The notes below the pieces were generated by a model, which searched no databases, was not told the origin of the DNA, and saw only the letters and a list, made by a program, of their open reading frames with translations. Positions 6,893 to 13,739 of a stretch of DNA of 16,481 nt are shown here, piece after piece. Position 1 is the first letter of the stretch; every line of letters begins with the position of its first letter. Location: positions 690,167-706,647 of the forward strand of contig MU646353.1 in assembly GCA_026770585.1 (NCBI GenBank). Reading direction: 5' to 3'. Origin of the DNA: Baffinella frigidus. Lineage: Eukaryota > Cryptophyceae > Cryptomonadales > Baffinellaceae. The translations under genes and the position numbers were made by a program.

Positions 6893-7201
6893 AGGGGGTC
6901 GCGGGGGGGCTGTTGGGCGGGGCGCGGAAAGGCAAAGCAGAGCGCCGTGTCCAAGAGGTGCACGCGCGCGTCAGGTGCGCTCGTGTGTCAACTTAAAACC
7001 CTCACGCGGTGCGCTCGTGTGTCAACTTAAAACGCTCACGCTCCAGCGGCAAGCCGCGGCCCTTCGTATACTGGAGGGAGGGGATCGCGTGTGCGTGGCT
7101 GATATGGGTTGAGCTATTTGCATCAAACTGGGTGCTGCGAACAAGGCAGAGCGCCGTGTCCAAGAAGTGCATGCGCGCGTCAGGTGCTCGTGTTCATAGT
7201 C

Positions 7202-7363
7202 ATGCAAAAAGCTAACGCCAGCGAGGTACTTCGAGCCTACGGATTGCCTGCGGTAGGAGCCCCCCTCCTACGACTTTTAAAGACCTTTTTTAAAAAAACG
7301 TTGTAGGAGGAGGGGGGGTACCTACCGTAGGCTAAGGGGTCCGCTGGCGTTAGCTTTTCGCAT
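7202..7363. mobile_element. Family B inverted-repeat element, 162 bp
   Basis: ATGCAAAAAGCTAACGCCAG then CGAGGTACT and GCCTACGG on the left pair with CCGTAGGC and CGCTGGCGTTAGCTTTTCGC then AT on the right. Inner arms CCCCCCTCCTACGACTTTTA and TTGTAGGAGGAGGGGGGGTA also pair. It abuts the next element (7366) with 2-3 bases between. Its inner arm is the likely source of the 24-bp minisatellite at 4316. Confidence 0.85.
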
Positions 7364-7365
7364 TG

Positions 7366-7520
7366 ATAGGACAACGGCCTGAAAAACGGGTAGTTAGGCC
7401 TACGGTATCGACTACGGTAGGCCGTAGGGCCCTGAGGCCTGGGGTTCTCGCAGGGCCCCTTCGGCCTATCTTAGTCAATACCGTAGGCCTAACTGCCCAG
7501 TTTTTGGTCCATTGCCCTAT
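7366..7520. mobile_element. MITE-like element, ATAGG-terminus family, copy 2
   Basis: ATAGGACAACGGCCTGAAAA then CGGGTAGTTAGGCCTACGGT on the left pairs with ACCGTAGGCCTAACTGCCCA then TTTTTGGTCCATTGCCCTAT on the right. It shares termini and arms with 5302-5463. The terminal motif ATAGGACAACGG is also present in family A copy 2 (6748-6760), although the interior differs. Confidence 0.85.
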
Positions 7521-7750
7521 GAGTGTGTCAACTTAAAATTCTCACGCTCCAGCGGCAAGGTGCGGGGTTTTACCATCCACACTTTGGTGGGGTAGGCCGG
7601 TGGTTGTGTCCATAGATAATATCTATCATAAGATCGGCCACTTCCTTGACCACTTCCAGATATAAGTTGTTCGAGAGTGGGTAATCTCGCCCCGTTTGTC
7701 AACCCAAAACTCTCACGCTCCAGCGGCAGGCCGAGGCCCTTCGTATACTG

Positions 7751-7893
7751 CCCGCTCTCCCTCTCTCCCTCCCTCTCCCCACCCCCCTCTCCCTCTCTCC
7801 CCCTCTCCCTCTCTCCCCCTCTCCCTCTCTCCCTCTCTCCTTCTCTCCCTCTCTCCCTCTCTCCCTCTCTCCTTCTCTCTCTCCCTCTCACTC
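7751..7893. repeat. CTCCCTCT polypyrimidine microsatellite
   Basis: About 140 bp of almost pure C and T built on CTCCCTCT. It interrupts a unit of the ~210-bp repeat right after CTTCGTATACTG. Both-strand open frames (Ser/Leu/Pro, or Arg/Glu/Gly) are low complexity. Confidence 0.95.
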
Positions 7894-8019
7894 CCTCCCG
7901 CCCCGTATGTCAACCCAAAGCTCTCACGCTCAAGCGGCACGCCGTGGGCCTTCGCGCTGGGGACCCTCGCTTGTGCGTGGCTGAAATGTGTTGAGGTATC
8001 TGAATCGTGCTGGGTGCTT

Positions 8020-8179
8020 TTATCTCACACAATCTATTTATTCATTGGTTCTAGAAAGTCAACTCCCCGATAAAATCGTCGACTTAATGTTTTGATAATT
8101 ATTTGTAAACAATAAGTTGACGATTTTGTGGGTGAGTTGACTTTCTAAAACCAATTAATAAATACGTTCTGTGAGATAA
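8020..8179. mobile_element. MITE-like element, 160 bp, with GCTT target duplication
   Basis: Termini TTATCTCACA and TGTGAGATAA. The arms continue with ATTTATTCATTGGTT, AGAAAGTCAACTC and GACTTA on the left and complements on the right. GCTT flanks both ends (8016-8019 and 8180-8183). The host repeat unit reads on across the element, and an uninterrupted homologous unit at ~7120-7150 (TGGGTGCTGCGAACAAGG) serves as an internal empty site. Confidence 0.85.
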
Positions 8180-8183
8180 GCTT

Positions 8184-8409
8184 CGAACCAGGCCCGCTGC
8201 TGGCGGCGATCTTCTGTCTCCCACACAGTGGGCTTCGAAGCAGATTTCACCCGGAAATCCGGATGAAACTCCGGTTATTTCGTAGCAATGGATAAGATGT
8301 GTACCGTGAAAACAGATGGACATTATGTGCGACGCCAACTGTGTGGAGAAGACCCCTGCTGGAGCGCAATCGCGCTCGAGAGCATCATGGTTGACATATC
8401 AGAGACACG
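8184..8409. other. Unassigned; contains a diverged repeat shared with 9020-9075
   Basis: TTTCACCCGGAAATCC and GAAACTCCGGTTATTTC-TAGCAATGGAT (8247-8295) resemble TTTTCACC and GTGAAATTCCGGTTAGGTTC, TAGGGCAACGGAT at about 9022-9072. Open frames are short and unconvincing. Confidence 0.45.
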
Positions 8410-8499
8410 CCAAGGCAGTCACCTCGGACAGTTGGCTTCGGCGTCCGCGTGACCGGTCACGCGGGCGTTCACGAGCCTGCCGGCGGGGCTGTTCCACGG
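8410..8499 (-). mobile_element. Dispersed ~90-bp repeat with central palindrome, copy 2
   Basis: On the minus strand it starts GTGGAACAGCCCCGCCGGCA and ends GACTGCCTTG. It differs from copy 1 (1832-1921) at only a few positions and keeps the palindrome GCGTGACCGGTCACGC. Confidence 0.8.
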
Positions 8500-8594
8500 A
8501 AGGTAGCATGTCCAACGGATGGTACCAGGGGCGTGGAGATGTTGGACTCGAACTGAGTTAAATAGCACCGATGCTCCCCCCTGGCGGCAGGGCA

Positions 8595-8729
8595 ATGGAG
8601 GAGTCGCAGGACCCGATCTACGGCCTCGGTTTCCGCCTCTGCTTCGACGCGTACTCCCCTGCCCCACACCAGAACGCTAGATGGCCCTATTTAAAATCAG
8701 TGTGCTTTAAAACGTGGGTATTTGTGTAG
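8595..8729 (+). CDS. Possible exon or short ORF (MEESQDPIYGLGF), product not recognised
   Basis: After CTGGCGGCAGGGCA an ATG opens a 44-codon frame: MEESQDPIYGLGFRLCFDAY, then SPAPHQ and a less convincing AT-rich tail ending in TAG at 8727-8729. The first 26 codons have a protein-like composition, with aromatic/aliphatic alternation, and GC-rich third positions. The stop falls inside a TGTGTAGTAA element core, so the true 3' boundary, if this is an exon, may have been overwritten by an insertion near 8690. The same start (GGC-ATGGAGGAGTCGCA) recurs at 6464. No family is recognised. Confidence 0.3.
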   Translation: MEESQDPIYGLGFRLCFDAYSPAPHQNARWPYLKSVCFKTWVFV

Positions 8730-8790
8730 TAACTTTGGTTGATTGGTCACGTAACTAGCCATATATTGGCCAGTCACGGGGTTGGAACAC
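8690..8790. mobile_element. Possible solo arm of a core-family element
   Basis: TTTAAAACG, then TGTGTAGTAACTTTGGTTG and ATTGGTCACGTAAC match the arm motifs of elements at 4933 (GGACGTGACCAATTTTGTAG) and 6741. A complementary left arm is not seen upstream, so it is probably a remnant. Confidence 0.45.
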
Positions 8791-9239
8791 CTTATCCTGG
8801 TACAAATATTTACAACCCCCACATATAATTAGGATCCTCCAGCATTCTCGAGTGGGGGGGCGTGTGCTCCGTCACAAGTGCACCGCTAGCCAGAATACTT
8901 TACCTCAAGTCAATTTTCCTTGTCTTTGACAGTAACGTGTGGCGCGGCGCTATCCATAACCAGTTCTTTCCTGGCTCGATTCTCGGGATGCTCACCCCTC
9001 CACTTGCAACGACCGAGGACCTTTTCACCTCGACTCCAAGGTGAAATTCCGGTTAGGTTCTAGGGCAACGGATGATATACTAGTACAAATCGTTTAGATG
9101 GACTGTATCCGTGAAGCCCACGGTGGCTGCTAAGTGGTCACCCCTCCGACGAACAGATGGCTGCGCTCGCGCCTCCCGCTACCCCTCTTCATCCAGGGCG
9201 TTCTCAAAACCGGTCGCTATCCCGCCCGGCTCGCTCAGT
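8791..9239. other. Unassigned stretch
   Basis: No repeat stands out apart from the segment at ~9020-9075 related to 8247-8295. The best open frame (8862-9044, +) has no ATG context or domain pattern that supports a gene. Confidence 0.4.
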
Positions 9240-9366
9240 CCCACGCCAGAGGGCTCAAAACATCCGCGTTTGACATCTTTCAGGGGAAATCCCTTGAATG
9301 CTTAAGTTGACGACGTCAGATCTGGCATGGATAAGGCGTCGGTTTCCCGCGAGCCCTCTGGCGTGG
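9240..9366. repeat. Inverted repeat, 15-16 bp arms, ~127 bp apart end to end
   Basis: CCACGCCAGAGGGCTC (9240-9255) is complementary to GAGCCCTCTGGCGTGG (9351-9366). Interior pairing is poor. It may be an old MITE. Confidence 0.6.
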
Positions 9367-9554
9367 TCCTGTGATGCTGCACGTCTAGAGTCCGGAACCG
9401 GTTCGAAACTATCCAGAATCCGGTCCGTTTGGAGATAGGCGTGCACGTCTCTGCACCCTCCCGCGGTCAACGCAGGTTGTCCACGCCTGGTTCGGGTAAA
9501 TGCACTCCCCACTGCATCTCTAGCTCAACCCCCGATGGCCTCTGAGCGGACCTC
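9367..9554. other. No feature recognised
   Basis: Ordinary-looking sequence between two inverted-repeat elements, with short open frames only. Confidence 0.35.
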
Positions 9555-9556
9555 TA

Positions 9557-9674
9557 CAGGGGTACCTCGCTCTTAAGAAACGCCCACCCCCCTAGGGCCA
9601 CCATAGGTTCCTAGGCGTATGCCTACTGTAGGGTCCTAGGGGGGGGGGGGGTTCTTATGAGCGAGGTACCCCTG
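9557..9674. mobile_element. 118-bp MITE with TA target duplication, copy 1
   Basis: Termini CAGGGGTACCTCGCTC and GAGCGAGGTACCCCTG are perfect inverted repeats. TA lies immediately outside on both sides (9555-9556 and 9675-9676). Inner arms TTAAGAAAC-CCCCCCTAGG pair with CCTAGGGGG-GTTCTTA. The second copy at 10106-10223 has exactly the same length. TA duplication suggests mobilisation by a Tc1/mariner-type transposase, which is not encoded here. Confidence 0.9.
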
Positions 9675-9690
9675 TAGCTCCTCGCGCCGT

Positions 9691-9805
9691 CCTTTAGGTC
9701 CTTTTTGTTTTAAATGCTCCCAACATAGCCAACGACACGCCCTTCCGTAGAAAGGGCTGCAGGGAAAGCATCTTTGCTTTCGGATCGCGTTTAGCTCTCC
9801 AGTGC
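9691..9805 (+). repeat. Dispersed ~115-bp repeat (CCTTTAGGTCC family), copy 1
   Basis: It runs from CCTTTAGGTCCTTT, through CAACATAGCC and AACGACACGCCCTTCCGTAG, GAAAGCAT and TTTGCTTTC to GATCGCGTTTAGCTCTCCAG then TGC. Copies 2 and 3 lie at 12790-12909 and 13621-13730. An internal GAAAGCAT-TTGCTTTC can form a small hairpin. Not recognised as a tRNA-derived SINE: no clear A or B box. Confidence 0.8.
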
Positions 9806-10035
9806 CGGAAACACTCCCTGCCGGTCTCATCGGGCCCCTTCATATATTATATCTCAGAAACTGTCCATCTTATACTATTTCTGGTACAACTCAAAGAGTT
9901 TTAAAACTCCAAATGTACATAATGGCTCCAAGCCCCACTGGAATCTGGGATAGAATCTATGGAGAGACGCGATGAGGTCTGTCGTACGAAACGCTCTAAT
10001 GTTTCCCCGAAATCTCGCAGGCGAACTACCACCCG
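9806..10035. other. AT-rich then mixed stretch, no gene supported
   Basis: TTCTGGTACAA and AAAACTCC (near 9879-9917) weakly resemble the interior of the 4085 element, which suggests an old fragment. The downstream part shows no recognised feature. Confidence 0.35.
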
Positions 10036-10316
10036 TCGCAGGGACTCGCGTCATTCTGTAGGTGCGCGCTGGGGTTCGTGTGAATATGTACAGGGGGACT
10101 ATGTACAGGGGTACCTCGCTCGTAAGAAAGCGCCTGCCCCTAGGACCCTGCAGTAGGTCTATGCCTAGGGCCCTACGGTGGTCCTAGGGGGGGGGGCAGT
10201 TTCTTATGCGCGAGGTACCCCTGTAGGTGCGCCCACGGGCTCGCGTGCGTGTGTAGGTGAGAGCAGGGGCTCGCGTGATTCTGTATGTGGGAGTTGGGGC
10301 TCGCGTGAAGACCGAG
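10036..10316. repeat. ~30-bp minisatellite (TGTAGGTG-GGGCTCGCGTG) split by a MITE
   Basis: Units carrying TGTAGGTG or TGTATGTG followed by GGGGCTCGCGTGA-like sequence start near 10058, 10222, 10252 and 10283. The 118-bp element at 10106-10223 lies between the first unit and the rest. Confidence 0.7.
10106..10223. mobile_element. 118-bp MITE with TA target duplication, copy 2
   Basis: CAGGGGTACCTCGCTC at the left end and GCGAGGTACCCCTG at the right end, flanked by TA at 10104-10105 and 10224-10225. Arms and length match copy 1; the middle has diverged. It sits inside a minisatellite. Confidence 0.9.
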
Positions 10317-10431
10317 AGGGGGATCTCTCGTAAAGAGGATGACCCGGAAATATCCCAATGTCGAATGTCTACATAAATGACTTCTCTCCGCCCGAGGCGG
10401 CCCTGTCTAGGACTCCGACCTCGATTCCCGG

Positions 10432-10546
10432 GAATCGTGTGACTTAAGGGAGTCACACGTAGAGTCGCGTGACTTAAGGGAGTCACGAATCACGTGACTT
10501 AAGGGGGTCACACGTAGAATCATGTGACTTAAGGGAGTCGCACGTA
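10432..10546. repeat. Four-unit tandem array of short palindromes (GTGACTTAAGGGAGTCAC)
   Basis: Units at 10432, 10462, 10487 and 10517 are 30, 25, 30 and 30 bp. Each holds GTGACTTAAGGG(A/G)GTC(A/G)C, a 6-bp stem around TAAGGG, preceded by GA(A/G)TC-(T/C)(A/G)TG-like sequence and usually followed by ACGTA. Outer bases (CGTGTGACT and AGTCACACG) extend the stem in some units. The spacing is far too short for a CRISPR array. Confidence 0.9.
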
Positions 10547-10763
10547 GAGGGAACATGTCATGGCTTGGAGCCATTCCCCATCCGGAGGTGCCCTTAGAGC
10601 CTAGATACCCACACGCGGTTGAGGCGCTGTGCTCTGTGGGATAGAGAGGGATTTATGCATGAGCGTGGCATGTTGAGTGAAGTGCGTGTTGGCAAGCAGC
10701 TCCCGGAGAGGGTTTGGGTCCCAGCGCCGTACAGGGTTACTCGAAGTCCAAGGTCACACAATT
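10547..10763. other. No feature recognised
   Basis: No repeat or coding signal is supported. Confidence 0.35.
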
Positions 10764-10880
10764 AAGGTCACACACCACAAATTGAGATGTGGACCTTGAT
10801 AAAGTAAGGTCCGCACACCAGGGGCATTTTCTGCGGACCACAATCTTAAGGTCCGCACACACACGTTTCGCGGACCTTAA
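10764..10880. repeat. Three consecutive hairpins sharing GGTCCGC arms
   Basis: Hairpin 1: AAGGTC-ACACA (10764) with TGTGGACCTT (to 10797). Hairpin 2: GGTCCGCA (10808-10815) with TGCGGACC (10832-10839). Hairpin 3: TTAAGGTCCGC (10846-10856) with GCGGACCTTAA (10870-10880), a perfect 11-bp stem with a 13-base loop. Any GGTCCGC arm can also pair with any GCGGACC arm. Confidence 0.85.
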
Positions 10881-11298
10881 TACAACGAAAAAAATCTGGC
10901 CCGACATCGCTTACCCCCCCGGAGAATGGAGCTGGCGAATTTTCGGGTCGAAAAACATGTCAACATTTTCCAGGAAAAACTGGGTTCCCGAGTGGTGTGA
11001 GTTGAAAATTGCAAGTAACTGTTCAGTGTACAAGTACATGTAAAACCCCAAAATAAAATTTAAAAAATAATCGGGAAGTGTGTCTCTTATGCTCTCCGCC
11101 CTCCTCTCCCCTCGTCATGGGTTAATTTTCCCTCGGGTCCCTGATTGTGGACATTCACATGGTCAAAACCCGCCTCGGGACCGGAGTTCCCCGCTCCCCT
11201 GAATCCGATGCACCCAGAAGCTCTGTCTATGCCCCCCGAAAGGTATCAACCCTCCCGTCCCACGCTCTCGACCCACCCCCCGCTCTCACCCCCAACAT
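10881..11298. other. Unassigned stretch with a weak open frame
   Basis: A + frame from about 10789 to 11043 passes through the hairpins and ends with TAA inside TACATGTAAAACCCC. Its second half (for example GEWSWRIFGSKN) is not low complexity, but no family is recognised and no start or splice signal supports it. AT-rich sequence follows. Confidence 0.3.
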
Positions 11299-11331
<33 letters not shown>

Positions 11332-11402
11332 GAGAGAGGGAGGGAGAGAGAGAGAGGGAGGCAGGGGGAGGGGGGGGAGGAGGGTGGGGGGGGGGGGGGG
11401 GA
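11299..11402. repeat. GA microsatellite grading into poly-G
   Basis: AG dinucleotides become GGAGAG and then a near-pure G run at about 11370-11402. A related block (TCCCGTCC-ACGCTCTC-ACCC then AGAGAG) recurs at about 11681-11732, so the microsatellite and its left flank were duplicated. Confidence 0.9.
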
Positions 11403-11703
11403 GACTTTCAAGAGCTGAAAAGCCCCCACCCCCAACTCGCATCCCGAACTCAGACCTCCTACCCCATCCCACACGGTGGAATGCAAACCTTTCATCAAAT
11501 ATCGACTTGCCTGAAGACAATTTACTTTAAGGAATTTTCCACTGAAAATTGGTCACGCAACGCCTGGAATTCCGGCCCCAGCCCAACCCTCGAAGCCCAC
11601 TGAGTGGCTCCCGAACCCCATGCCCATAGAATGCCCCAACCCCTGAACTGCAGGTGCCTTGCTCAATCCGGATTTGGCCCTCCCGTCCAACGCTCTCACC
11701 CCA
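11403..11703. other. No gene recognised
   Basis: Moderately C-rich sequence between two copies of the GA microsatellite block. Open frames here are not supported by domain content. Confidence 0.35.
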
Positions 11704-11732
11704 CAGAGAGAGAGAGAGAGAGAGAGATAGAG
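11704..11732. repeat. AG microsatellite
   Basis: About 13 AG dinucleotides with one T interruption, in the second copy of the block described at 11299. Confidence 0.9.
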
Positions 11733-11941
11733 ACACTGGAGCAATCCCTTCTGCCTTCTCAGCCCCCCCCTCTCTCCCCAAGCTTAGCATAGACCCCCAA
11801 GTACCGATGCAAGGTACAGAGATGGCTTGATTCATTCTAGTGCATACCGCGAGAGACGTGTGGATACCACCACGCCAGCCATGCATCCCCCCCCACGGCG
11901 CCCAGCTCCGACTCTGATTCCAAGCGAGGATCTCGTCCGGG

Positions 11942-12063
11942 CGAGTATTCAAGTTGAACATGATGTGGCAACGAAAATTACCATACAATTGCTTCATACA
12001 AGTAATAGTAAAATAAGTGTGTAGCAATTTTCGTTGCCGAATCGTATTCAACTTGAATGCTCG
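11942..12063. mobile_element. MITE-like element with CAACGAAAATT core, 122 bp
   Basis: CGAGTATTCAAGTTGAA on the left pairs with TTCAACTTGAATGCTCG on the right. Inner arms GGCAACGAAAATTACCATAC and GTGTGTAGCAATTTTCGTTG then CC pair with minor mismatches. The inner core is shared with 2356-2514, while the outer arms differ except for CGAG-ATT at the ends. Confidence 0.85.
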
Positions 12064-12155
12064 TTCTTGAATACGTCCAGATGAGATCTTTGACAGATGC
12101 CGTGCGCATCGCACAGCCTCTGGGTCGCTGCTGCTCACCCAACACGCTCCCCCGC

Positions 12156-12157
<2 letters not shown>

Positions 12158-12210
<53 letters not shown>

Positions 12211-12232
12211 TTCTCTTTCTCTCTCTCGCCCT
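12158..12232. repeat. CT microsatellite
   Basis: About 75 bp of CT dinucleotides with a few TTT interruptions. Confidence 0.95.
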
Positions 12233-12270
12233 CTCGCCTGCACGCTTTCTATCTCTCCCTCTCTTTCTCT

Positions 12271-12273
12271 ATG

Positions 12274-12320
<47 letters not shown>
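12271..12320. repeat. TA microsatellite
   Basis: ATGTATGTAT followed by about 20 TA dinucleotides. Confidence 0.95.
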
Positions 12321-12322
<2 letters not shown>

Positions 12323-12479
12323 TTCCAGGGGATGTTGAAGGTCCTTTAGAACAGGGACCACCGCACAGCAGGCACCCCCGGTAGACGTATCGCTAGGAGA
12401 TATCTGAGTCGGGTCGGGCCTCGGGACCCCCATCTTCTCGTGCCTCCTACAACGCGCCCTCGCCGCTCCGTAGGGCTAT

Positions 12480-12549
12480 CGATTGGCACGCTCAGTAGGA
12501 CTGTCAATCACCACGCTCAGTAGGACCTTCCATCACCACGCTCAGTAGC
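12480..12549. repeat. Tandem repeat with CACGCTCAGTAG, three units
   Basis: (G/A)CACGCTCAGTAGGAC or CCACGCTCAGTAG recurs with a ~30-bp period (near 12486, 12516, 12537-12549). The spacers are similar (TGTCAATCAC, CTTCCATCAC). Confidence 0.8.
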
Positions 12550-12583
12550 AGAGAGACACCAAAGATGAGAGGAGGAAAATGTG

Positions 12584-12669
12584 GCAGCAGCAACAACAAC
12601 AACGACAGCAACGACAACAACGACAACGACAACAACAACAGCAACAAAAACAATAACAGCAACAACAGC

Positions 12670-12762
<93 letters not shown>

Positions 12763-12771
12763 AACAACAAA
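12584..12771. repeat. AAC (CAA) trinucleotide microsatellite
   Basis: Nearly 190 bp of CAA/AAC with scattered CAG, CGA and AAA interruptions concentrated at the ends; the central ~65 bp is pure. In-frame translations are poly-Asn, poly-Thr, poly-Gln or, on the minus strand, poly-Leu or poly-Val. Nothing flanking suggests a coding exon. Confidence 0.95.
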
Positions 12772-12789
12772 AAGGTAAGATATTGGTAA

Positions 12790-12909
12790 CCTTTAGGTCC
12801 TTTAGGTTTTAATTTCGCCCAACATAGCCCAACGACACGCCCTTCCGTAGAAAGGACTGCAGAGAAAGCATTTTTTTTTGCTTTCGGATCGCGTTTAGCT
12901 CTCCAGTGC
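12790..12909 (+). repeat. Dispersed ~115-bp repeat (CCTTTAGGTCC family), copy 2
   Basis: It holds CCTTTAGGTCCTTTAGG, TTTTAATTTCGCCCAACA, AACGACACGCCCTTCCGTAG, GCTTTCGGATCGCGTTTAGC and ends CTCCAGTGC. It is closer to copy 3 in its first half and to copy 1 in its second. Confidence 0.85.
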
Positions 12910-13620
12910 AGAGGCTCGTGAAGAGGGGATAAAGGGTTGGTTCTTTTGGGGGGGGTGAAGGTATGCGATATCGCTCCCATGCTCACTGAACGCACACCGA
13001 ACCACAAGTCAGCCTTAATGAGGCTCATGGTATCCCATGGTTGAAGTTTAGGAGCTTCAATCACGAATACCCCACAAGGTGAGAGGAATTGTGTGGGGGT
13101 GTGAGGTGAAATCCGTTAAAGACACCAACTTTACATCAATTCTGTAAAGCAGCTCGATCCATAAAAGCCAGCCAGGTTAAGGGAGAAAGAAAGGTGGATG
13201 TATAGAGGCTTTCCCCAGGCTGTAGAGAATGTAGCGGTGCAAAGACACATGGGGAGCAACTCGTCTCCGTTAGGGTCTACCTAGGTACAGGTACTCTTAG
13301 TGATTCGCCTCCACCTACAGTTGCGCGACAGCACGTCCCTAACTTACACTGATGAGGCATGTCGTCGTCCTCTCAGGTTCATACCCCACGTCCGCAGCCG
13401 TCCTCGCCGGCCATGCGATGATGTATGCTGTCCTCACCTGCGGACCCCCAAACGGTGTTTGAGTAAAAGCACGGAGCCGCCGGTTCAGGTGAGCGGCGTA
13501 CAATTCACAAATAGTGTCAATGAGTTTATTTATTTGCAAACCAAAACAATACATGCAATGTGGTTTTAGGTGCTTTGGTGCTTTTATTTACACTCACATC
13601 GAAGGCCACAGCCCACCTTG
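12910..13620. other. Unassigned 0.7-kb stretch, no gene supported
   Basis: No repeats or convincing coding signal. The frame at 13300-13569 (+) lacks a recognisable domain and contains no splice-flanked segment I could defend. TTTATTTATTTGC (near 13524) is simple AT-rich sequence. Confidence 0.4.
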
Positions 13621-13730
13621 TCCTTTAGGTCCTTTAGGTTTTAATTTCGCCCAACATAGCCCAACGACACGCCGTTCCGTCCTTTAGGTCCTTTAAGAAG
13701 GGATCTGCAGGAAAAGCATTTTTGCTTTCT
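13621..13730 (+). repeat. Dispersed ~115-bp repeat (CCTTTAGGTCC family), copy 3
   Basis: It matches copy 2 through CCCAACGACACGCC. Then an internal second GTCCTTTAGGTCCTTTA replaces the GTAGAAAGG segment before CTGCAGGAAAAGCATTTTTG. It ends in CTGATTACTGATTACTGA, which recurs at 13918-13936. Confidence 0.8.
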
Positions 13731-13739
13731 GATTACTGA

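Larger units (their letters stand above)
6930..8230 (+). repeat. ~210-bp tandem repeat interrupted by three inverted-repeat elements
   Basis: Unit landmarks: GGCAGAGCGCCGTGTCCAAG, GCGCGTCAGGTGC, TGTCAACTTAAAA, CTCACGCTCCAGCGGCA, CCCTTCGTATACTG, GTGCGTGGCTGA-ATG-GTTGAG and TGGGTGCT. A short partial copy lies at 6973-7008 and a full pass at 7009-7190. The next unit is split by elements at 7202-7363 and 7366-7520 and resumes at 7523. Further units start at about 7695 (broken by a CT tract) and 7904 (broken at 8019 by the element 8020-8179, resuming GCTTCGAACCAGG). Frames such as VN(L/P)K-SRSSG recur in three units, but no family is recognised and intervening units are broken. Confidence 0.8.

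Noticed and set aside
7009-8018. Recurring VN(L/P)K-SRSSG reading as a protein repeat or exon family
   Set aside because: The frame is broken or replaced in other units, the minus strand is equally open, and no family is recognised. Treated as a DNA tandem repeat.
10432-10546. Possible CRISPR array
   Set aside because: Repeat plus spacer is only 25-30 bp, the inter-palindrome bases are similar to each other, and the genome context is eukaryotic.
10789-11043. 84-aa plus-strand frame ending in TACATGTAAAACC
   Set aside because: It begins inside the hairpin cluster and has no recognised domain. The TGTAA near its end is too common to count as a polyadenylation signal.
12504-13064. Minus-strand 186-aa frame with a poly-Leu run, and plus-strand poly-Asn and poly-Thr frames
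   Set aside because: The runs are translations of the AAC microsatellite, and the flanks belong to a dispersed repeat present elsewhere in other contexts.
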